From the NCBI RefSeq assembly GCF_000003815.2, contig NC_049991.1:17377083-17441082 (forward strand): DNA of 64,000 bases, written 5' to 3'. Numbering within the stretch: the stretch's first letter is position 1; every line of letters begins with the position of its first letter. The translations under genes and the position numbers were made by a program. Shown piece by piece: positions 57,695-64,000 of this stretch. Below the pieces are notes generated by a model that saw only the letters and a list, made by a program, of their open reading frames with translations, had not been told where the DNA came from and ran no database searches. Source of the DNA: Branchiostoma floridae. Its lineage: Eukaryota; Chordata; Leptocardii; Amphioxiformes; Branchiostomatidae.

Positions 57695-59269
57695 TTATAA
57701 TGCTTTCTTTTGAAGCTATGCACACATACTAAACAAACATTGTCAAACAATAAATCAAGATGATTGTTACCAGATATAATTTTTTTGCATGAGAATGTTA
57801 CATTTTTCAAGAGACAAGCATTTGACCAGAACAATACAGGTCCTTTTTCGGAGCCTGTTGGAATGTGCTTTGTAGCATCTAACTCATTGTTTCAGTTGAA
57901 AGCTATCTCAGTTCTAGACTCATCACTGTCCAAAAGTTATGAAATATTTACGGAGGATAATTGTGGGAGAAAGACGCCATTGTTGACAAAAGTGAAGTAT
58001 GGCGACATCATGTTCTAAATCAGTTGAGTCGCGTGGATACCATTCAGGAAGGTCTGTAAATAAAAGGGTCCACATGACACCCTTGTGGTTTCTATCTCTC
58101 AGCATCGATTGTTTGGTACTTTTAAGTACCAGCACCATAGTTTGATTAGATGAACATCTTCATTTTGTATGATGAACAGTTTCTAACAAAATTTATTTGA
58201 TATTAATACCATGAGTTTGATATGAATTCACGATCATAGCATATCATACAAAACGTATGATATATATGGGGATGATTTACGTTTGGTTGGCAAAATCAAG
58301 ATTAGCTTAAAGTTGATATGTATGATGTATTTTTCTGTTTAGTATGCTTTTTTTAAATACCTCTGATTTTATTGAAGTCAGAAACATTTTGCTGTTTAGT
58401 ATATCTCAGATAATCTTTGATTTTATTTTATTATCTGAAAAGTATGCTTTCTATACTAAGAAGTGGCAGTATCCAAATCCCCCCTAACTACCAGAATGGT
58501 ATGCCCCAAATATTCATGAAGGAACTGTCAGTATTGTTAACTTGACAGTTGTGACATGCCCACGGTGACACAATATTAAAGTGGGGGCGTCTGTTGAAAA
58601 GGCCACATCTGTAACTACTGGCTGGGTGGTAAACCTGCCATGGCAAGGCTAACACGCAGGAATTCTTTCCGCCAGTGCCGAGAATATGCCAGCGGACTGG
58701 CAAGCTCAGTCATGTATGTTTGTCGGTTTGTTTGTTTGTTTGTTTATCTACATGTATGTCTGTTTGTGTCTCTTTATATACTGAATATGTCATCATTTTT
58801 AGATTCGGTTTCAGCTTTGACATCACTAAGTTTAAGCAATGAAACCTCAGGAAAGATTTGAAGTGCAGTATCTTCAGAATTTTTACGATCAATTTATTTT
58901 CAAGTTTGTTAAGTCATACAGGTGCAGTACATTAGGGATGCAATCAAGGATTTGGGGATTTTATGGAAATGTGGAACAGCATAATATCAAACCATCATAA
59001 TTGTCCTTGCAAGTCTTAAGACCAGGTCCTCTCTTTACTAATTTATGCACATCAAAACCTGTTACCGGGTCTTACATTGTCTGTACTATGTAATTCTTAA
59101 CATACTTAACATTCTAGTCAAAAGAGTAATATTGATCCAACACCTTTTTGTGCTGGAAGTGAAGGAATTTATCACTCCCTGACTTGAGCTTGAGAAGATG
59201 CAAATGGCCTACTTTCTTGGAGTCTTTAAGGAAGCACAACTGACCAGGTCTTCTCTTTCCCATGTTCAG

Positions 59270-59371
59270 CACCAAGGGTGGTCAGCTGTCCCGTCTAGCC
59301 AGGAAGTTTGCCGGACATCCGAAGGAAGAGAGGAAAGCTGCGCTAAAGTATCGCTCCATCAGCGTGGACAA
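59270..59371 (+). CDS. Exon D of the window-spanning gene (102 nt)
   Basis: The acceptor CATGTTCAG ends at 59269; the donor is GACAA|GTGAGT. The first base completes a split codon (GG+C with the micro-exon, Gly) and the last two bases wait for exon E (AA+T, Asn). It encodes TKGGQLSRLARKFAGH, then PKEERKAALKYRSISVD: strongly basic, with RSIS as a basophilic kinase site. The family is not recognised. The last 56 bp of this exon together with about 98 bp of the following intron are tandemly copied twice directly downstream, and each copy keeps a perfect GTGAGT, so this exon's splicing has nearby decoy donors. Confidence 0.8.
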
Positions 59372-59468
59372 GTGAGTATTGTGGGATTGGGTCAGAGGGT
59401 CAAGTTCAAACTACAGATTATATCTTAGTGATAATGTTATAGTTGAAAGAATCAGAAATTAAATCAAC

Positions 59469-59524
59469 CATCCAAAGGAAGAGAGGAAGGCTGCGCTAAA
59501 GTACCGCTACATCAGCGTGGACAA
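59469..59524 (+). pseudogene. First extra copy of the exon D 3' edge, with an intact donor
   Basis: Repeats 59316-59371 with few changes and still reads PKEERKAALKYRYISVDK (one Ser to Tyr change). It is followed by GTGAGTATTGTGGGA as in exon D. There is no acceptor directly upstream (AATCAACCATCC), so it is not an exon on its own. Confidence 0.85.
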
Positions 59525-59622
59525 GTGAGTATTGTGGGACTGGGTCAGCGAGTCAAGTTCAAACAGATTAAATGTTAGTGCTAACATTATAGTTGGTTGA
59601 AAGAATCAGAAATTAAATCAAC

Positions 59623-59678
59623 CATCCGAAGGAGGAGAGGAAGGCTGCGCTAAAGTATCGCTCCATCAGCGTGGACAA
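59623..59678 (+). pseudogene. Second extra copy of the exon D 3' edge, with an intact donor
   Basis: Repeats 59316-59371 and reads the same PKEERKAALKYRSISVDK (with AAG to AGG giving R in EER region kept basic). Followed by GTGAGTATTGTGGGA. Unit spacing from copy to copy is 153 and 154 bp. No acceptor directly upstream. Confidence 0.85.
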
Positions 59679-60234
59679 GTGAGTATTGTGGGATGGGGTC
59701 AGCGGGTCAAGTTCAAACAGATCATAACTGATAAATGTATATGTATATGTAATGCTTTTATAGTCATGGAAGAATATTTTTTTACCTTTATTTAACCTTG
59801 ACATTTTTGGCCTAAGCTGTTTTTCATGATCTCAAGGGTGGAGGAGGTCAGAGGTCTTGCCTTCTTGATAGTACACACAATAATTTGCAATTCAAGATTC
59901 CATAATTACTTTCGAAGTAGTCAACATAATATCAGTCCATCTTCTCATAGACCATAGATACACAATATCTCATTGCGCCATGTTTCTAAAAGAAACAACT
60001 GAAGGTGCCTGCCTCAAGTTCTCCCTCAGACTATTCCACATAACTCAGCCTGAGTAGGATAAAAAAAATTATGGATCTTCTAAACTACGAACACTAAATA
60101 TCTTACATAGGGACAAGAGAATTGTGCAAATTTGTCAGTGGAGTTAGGTTTATTGACAATTCTGGTATTATAGCTGACAGAATTAGAAATTATGATTAGG
60201 TCATAAAGTCAACTGGTTGAACACACATTTGCTG

Positions 60235-61190
60235 TTTTAAGGAAGAAGTATCCTGGGAATTGGTCAGAGGTTCAAGTGTATACACAGATCATTACCCCTA
60301 AGGTTTCAGCTCGCAGAATCAGAAATTTTGCTTAGTGGATGTTGTAGTACATGTTGATGGAATTGCTGCCCCTACGGCCGGTGAGGTGAGGTGAGGTGTA
60401 CATTGATGCAGTCAACTTCTGATTCAAAGCAACTCAGAAACCAAAGATAGAGATATTGTGGTAATCGGTCAGAAAGTTCAAGTTTATTTACAGATCATTT
60501 ACTGCTACAAGTTACAATTTGACAAAATTGAAAATCATACATTCATCCAGTCAACTATAGTCCAAAGCACACCATGTAGAGAAGAAATATTGTGGGAACT
60601 GGTCAGCAGGGTCAAGTATATTCACAGATCATTACCGCTTAACGCTGACAGAATCAGAAACTTTGCTTAGCAGTTGTACATTCATGCAGTCCACTATGGT
60701 TCAAAGCACACATCCCATACCCAGGAAGAGATATTGTGGGAATCCGTCAGAAAGTTCAAGTACATTTACTGTTCATTTACACAGAATTAGAAATTATACT
60801 AGTCTGGTATGTTCATCCAGTCAACTGTGGTTCAAAGCACTCAATCACATTTAAGGAAGAGATTTATTGTGGGAATGGTCAAAAGGTTCAAGTTCATCAG
60901 ATATAGATCTAGACCATTTACTGCAAACCTCTATAGCTTGCAGAATTACAAATTGATTGTACAATAGATTCATGCAGTCAACAGTGGTTCAAAGAGCTCA
61001 TCCCAACCAAGAGATATCCCCGTAAGGGGTCAATGGGGTCAAGTTCTCTTGTGGAAAAGGGTCAGCAGGTCAAGTTTGTATGCAAAAAAATATGGGAACC
61101 AGTTGTTGGAAATGGTGGTAAAGGTCAAGTTCTATTATCCATGATGATAGTTCTTTTTTTAAGAGGTCAAGTGGGTCAAGTTTAATATAT
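60235..61190. repeat. Degenerate continuation of the exon D border array
   Basis: About seven or eight further units keep GAAGAGATATTGTGGGAAT, GGTCAGAAAGTTCAAGTT, CAGATCATT, AGAATCAGAAATT and CATGCAGTCAACTNTGGTTC followed by AAAGCAC. They resemble the intron half of the units at 59372-59620; the exon half is missing between GAAGAG and ATTGTGGGA. Unit length is about 115-150 bp, falling apart near 61190. Confidence 0.75.
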
Positions 61191-61374
61191 CCCTTGGAAA
61201 TGTAATACAAGCATCTTACAAACTGAAGAAAGCCAGAGAAAATAATTACACAGGATGAGGGTGAGATAATTGCACACTCAGTTAGCTCTAAACCTAGCCT
61301 GGATACCAGACCCCAGGCTACTCTTGTGTCCAGGCTACTCTAAACCCACTAGTTTTGAATTGAAAATATTGCAG

Positions 61375-61500
61375 TTTGAAAACAAAATATGATACTTATT
61401 GCAGGTTGGAACCACTGTCAGTCTACTTGATAACCCTAAATACACTGTTTTCAAAACAATGGATATAGGTTACCCCAGAGATAAAAGTGAACTAGCACCC
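61375..61500. mobile_element. Foldback MITE, CTAGTTCACC family, copy 5 (right half only)
   Basis: Reads CTACTTGATAACCC, then CAATGGATATAGGTTACCCC and GATAAAAGTGAACTAGC. No left half is present upstream. Confidence 0.65.
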
Positions 61501-61684
61501 TTGCCAGCGCTGGGGGACCAAATAGGCTGGGGTCGGCAGGTTTTTGGTAGCAAAGGGTAACGGAGAACACAATATCGTTTTCCTTGAGCCTAATGCCAGG
61601 AGCTAACGAAGTTCTAGCTTTAAGTGGTTTGGTCTGCCTGAGCTGTTGGCAGACTGACAGCCTTGACTTTCACCTTTTGGCAAC

Positions 61685-62222
61685 ATAAACATTTCATGGA
61701 TGACATTCACACATCGATTCTGGCCAGCGTCCCAGAAACAAAAAAGAAATGTTACCTTTTGGTGCTCAAGTAGGCAATGAAATTTTATTATGCTCGCATA
61801 ATGAAACATTGGTTGCTACAGTATAGAAGCACTTGAAAGCTAACAAGTTTTTGGTTCTTTTCATAAACATATCACTGGTGACATTCACACATCGATTCTG
61901 GCCTGCGTCCCAGAAACAAAAAAGAAATGTTACCTTTTGGTGCTCAAGTAGGCAATGAAATTTTATTATGCTCGAACAATGAAACATTGGTTGCTACAGT
62001 TTAGAAGCACTTGAAAGCTCACAAGTTTTTGGTTCTTTTCATAAGCATTTCACGGGTGACATTCACACATCGATCCTGGCTGGCGTCCCAGAAACAAAAA
62101 AGAAATGTTACCGTTTCATGCTCAAGTAGGCAATGAGATTTAATATTGCTCGAAACCCCGAAACATTGGTTGCTACAGTTTAGAAGCACTTGAAAGCTCA
62201 CAATTTTTGGTTCTGTCTCCAT
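61685..62222. repeat. Three-unit tandem array of about 178 bp
   Basis: GATGACATTCACACATCGAT, then CTGGCCAGCGTCCCAGAAAC, AAAAAAGAAATGTTACC, GCTCAAGTAGGCAATGAAAT, TTTATTATGCTCG, AAACATTGGTTGCTACAGT and AGAAGCACTTGAAAGCT recur three times (near 61698, 61877 and 62057). Minus-strand frames are shared only because the DNA is. Confidence 0.9.
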
Positions 62223-63679
62223 TAAACAGTTGACAATTTATTAATAAGTAACTTGAGTCAGTATGAAAAACCAATGACAAGTATGGGCACACAGCCATCT
62301 CCAAGTTAGTTCTCACTTCAAAGCTCACAAGTTCCTCTTAAGTTTTTTTTTTTTTTTTACTTTTGCCTTGACATTAAGTATGTGTTCTGCATGACCGTGA
62401 AACCAATTTTAGAGGCAACCATGGTCCCTGACACTCTAGATGAGGATGGGACAAGGTGAGCTGAGGTGAACCAACTATAATGCCCAGGTTGGAAACGCTG
62501 CCTGCCAACCTATACTCAATGCTCCTCAAATATTATAAGTTCTAAAAGACTTTAAAGCTTGCGACTCCTTTCTTCATTTTCCTTTTCTAGACATTTTGCA
62601 ATTCTAGTACACTACTTTTACATGTATGTCAAACCAGTGCACAAAACAATTGTTTCCCCTCCCATTTGCCTAAACTTAAGTTAAGGCAAATTACAACTCA
62701 ACCAGAAGGCATCTTGTACAAGGAAAAGAAAAGTGATGCATAGTCTCTGCCCCAGTGCCCATAGGTAACCTTTCCACACGCATTTATCGCCAGGCTGTTT
62801 TATGGCGCGGAGTTCTTATCCATCCGGAAATGGGCAATCTGAGTTTGCTGAGTTATCTGTCTGCGGAGGCATGTGCGTCATCAGTGATGCACTCGACTGT
62901 GCCCTTGGACAAAAGTGGTGCTTTGATTACAAGATGTTAAATGCCGCGTGAAAGGAAAGATTTGTAACTCGGCTCATATCCTCTGAAGTTCCGCATTGAT
63001 GTAGGAAATCTGATCTCTGCCATGATGGATATCATGTTTCAGTTGTTGTTGTGTGGTCGGTCGTTAAAGGTGTTTTTTTGCAGCTCTTTACGACTGGGAT
63101 GAAGAACGCTGTGCTTTTGCCCCTCTCAGAGGAGGTTTTGATACACAATCTCATGTTTCTCACTGATGGAGTTCTTAGATAGTCAATCTACCCCATCTGT
63201 TTGGATGGATCTCACCTAAGCCCACTTTATTGATGGCAATTGAATGTGGCATCTGTATGTATGTGGGTGAAATGTTGTATGGACGTAAAAGTACTTTGAA
63301 CTTCTTATGATTTATCGTATACATTGCAGTTGCTGTTGAAGGCATTGTAAAAAGTAGCAGGAAGTGGATCAAAGTTGCAGAAAAAACATGGTGTCTACCT
63401 TTGAGCTGCAAAACTTTTCTTTTGCTATCAATTCAGGGCTTTTTTTGCCATGATAGTACAGATTGAATTAAAATCAATCATGAAAAGTTGGAAGTTTCAA
63501 AATCAAGAGTTTGCCACATAGCAATTACTCATGACAAGCAACTCGATATAATTTTGGAAATGGTCAGACGTTTGAGGTAGAATCCACTACCTTTTCGTTA
63601 GTGACACTGAAGAGATTTCGTTTTTTCATATGAATTAATATACAAAAGAGAGGTGCTATTTAGCATATGGCATTGACAA

Positions 63680-63781
63680 TCTTTGTACACATTCTAATCA
63701 ATAAATTCACTTCTCTTTCTTACAGTGGGGAAGACTTCTACTATCCGCTAGCAATGTCGGGCTGGTTAAGGAGCATCAAGA
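63680..63781 (+). pseudogene. Tandem copy of the intron/exon E border, with an intact acceptor
   Basis: This 102-bp unit (AATCTTTGTACACATTCTAA, pyrimidine tract, TTACAG, then 55 bp of exon E) is repeated immediately downstream at 63782-63884. The exon part still reads GEDFYYPLAMSG before changes (WLRSIK). It has an acceptor but no donor; reading on from it into the true exon shifts frame and meets a TAG within 25 codons of the join. Confidence 0.85.
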
Positions 63782-63832
63782 AAATCTTTGTACATATTCT
63801 AATTAATTTTGCTTCTCTCTCCTTTCCTCCAG

Positions 63833-64000
63833 TGGGGAAGACTTCTACTATCCGCTAGCGATGTCCGGCCGGTCCAGGAGCATCGAGAGCCTACACTCCC
63901 CCTCCAGCGAGGAGATGAAGAGAAGAAACATCCCCCCAGCGACCCCGCCCTCAGTCCCTCCTCCAACCTCCTCACGTGTCAACAAGAAGCTGTCCAACAA
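63833..64000 (+). CDS. Exon E of the window-spanning gene (5' part; runs off the window)
   Basis: A strong pyrimidine tract and CTCCAG end at 63832. The first base completes the Asn codon left by exon D. It reads GEDFYYPLAMSGRSRSIESL, then HSPSSEEMKRRNIPP, a proline run (ATPPSVPPPTSS), then RVNKKLSN at the window edge, with no stop. RSRSIES is another basophilic kinase site and the proline stretch could bind SH3 or similar domains. GC is high and third positions are mostly G or C, as in exon A. The family is not recognised. No donor is seen before the edge. Confidence 0.85.

Larger units (their letters stand above)
34615..59269 (+). other. Intron C
   Basis: Inferred intron of about 24.7 kb, the repeat-richest part of the window, with a candidate internal promoter at 42.3-42.6 kb. 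Stretches where I see only unique AT-rich sequence: 34620-35560, 36110-36590, 38060-39590, 41610-42260, 42620-43550, 48170-49160, 49430-50220, 50645-51750, 52880-53330 and 57700-59260. Short open frames there lack codon bias and splice context. Confidence 0.5.
59372..63832 (+). other. Intron D
   Basis: Inferred intron of about 4.5 kb. It starts with an array derived from the exon D border, carries a half MITE and a three-unit tandem array, and ends with a duplicate of the intron/exon E border. In 62230-63670 I see only unique sequence with one poly-T run (62345-62360); the open frame at 62755-62940 has no recognisable product. Confidence 0.65.

Noticed and set aside
61603-62222. Three similar minus-strand frames suggesting a small gene family
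   Set aside because: They are the same frame in three units of one tandem array; the peptide has no recognisable features and the frame breaks at unit borders.
1-64000. CRISPR arrays, operons, ribosome binding sites or prophage
   Set aside because: Spliced exons, LINEs and SINEs show a eukaryotic genome; the direct repeats are too long and irregularly spaced for CRISPR.

Overview
This is a window of an animal nuclear genome. It holds one very spread-out gene on the plus strand and a dense load of repeats. The spliced exons with canonical GT/AG borders, the long introns, the roughly 40% GC background, and the many MITEs, SINEs and 5'-truncated LINEs all point to a metazoan. Several repeat ends (the CTAGTTCACCTTTATCC foldback and the GCATTTACAG terminal repeat) look like those I associate with amphioxus (Branchiostoma). 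The species call is an inference from memory, not a search result.

The gene: five exon pieces on the plus strand join with matching codon phase. They are exon A 3730-4187 (probable start ATG at 3737), exon B 16759-16856, a 23-nt micro-exon C 34592-34614, exon D 59270-59371, and exon E from 63833, which runs off the right edge. Phases run 1, 0, 2, 2 across the joins, and skipping the micro-exon would break the frame. The encoded N-terminal part is basic and rich in Ser, Pro and Arg, with RxxS-type phosphosite motifs, one 14-3-3-like motif (RSRTLP) and a proline-rich stretch. It looks like a disordered signalling or scaffold protein, but I do not recognise the family. A CpG-rich block in intron C (42.27-42.6 kb) with CCAAT, CRE and YY1-type motifs is a candidate internal promoter. 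A weaker candidate lies at 23.0-23.5 kb.

The introns: 1-0.88 kb is a 145-bp tandem array. Intron A (4.2-16.8 kb) holds MITEs, a SINE inside a duplication, an array carrying four perfect EGR1-type sites (10.8-12.7 kb), and a Harbinger-type element with TAA duplications. Intron B (16.9-34.6 kb) holds a LINE 3' end split by a 2.1-kb element with a 9-bp target duplication, and a second LINE ORF split by a 3.6-kb element with an 8-bp target duplication that itself carries nested repeats. Intron C (34.6-59.3 kb) holds a cluster of small foldback elements with 8-9-bp target duplications (one inside another), the CpG block, several tandem arrays, a 100-N assembly gap (46023-46122), and a duplicated GAGT-repeat block. 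Intron D (59.4-63.8 kb) begins with an array grown from the exon D/intron border and ends with a tandem copy of the intron/exon E border.

The most unusual theme is repeated local duplication of exon edges in this single gene: the 3' edge of exon A, the 3' edge of exon D (with intact decoy splice donors) and the 5' edge of exon E (with an intact decoy acceptor). No RNA gene that looks functional, no CRISPR array and no prokaryotic feature was seen.
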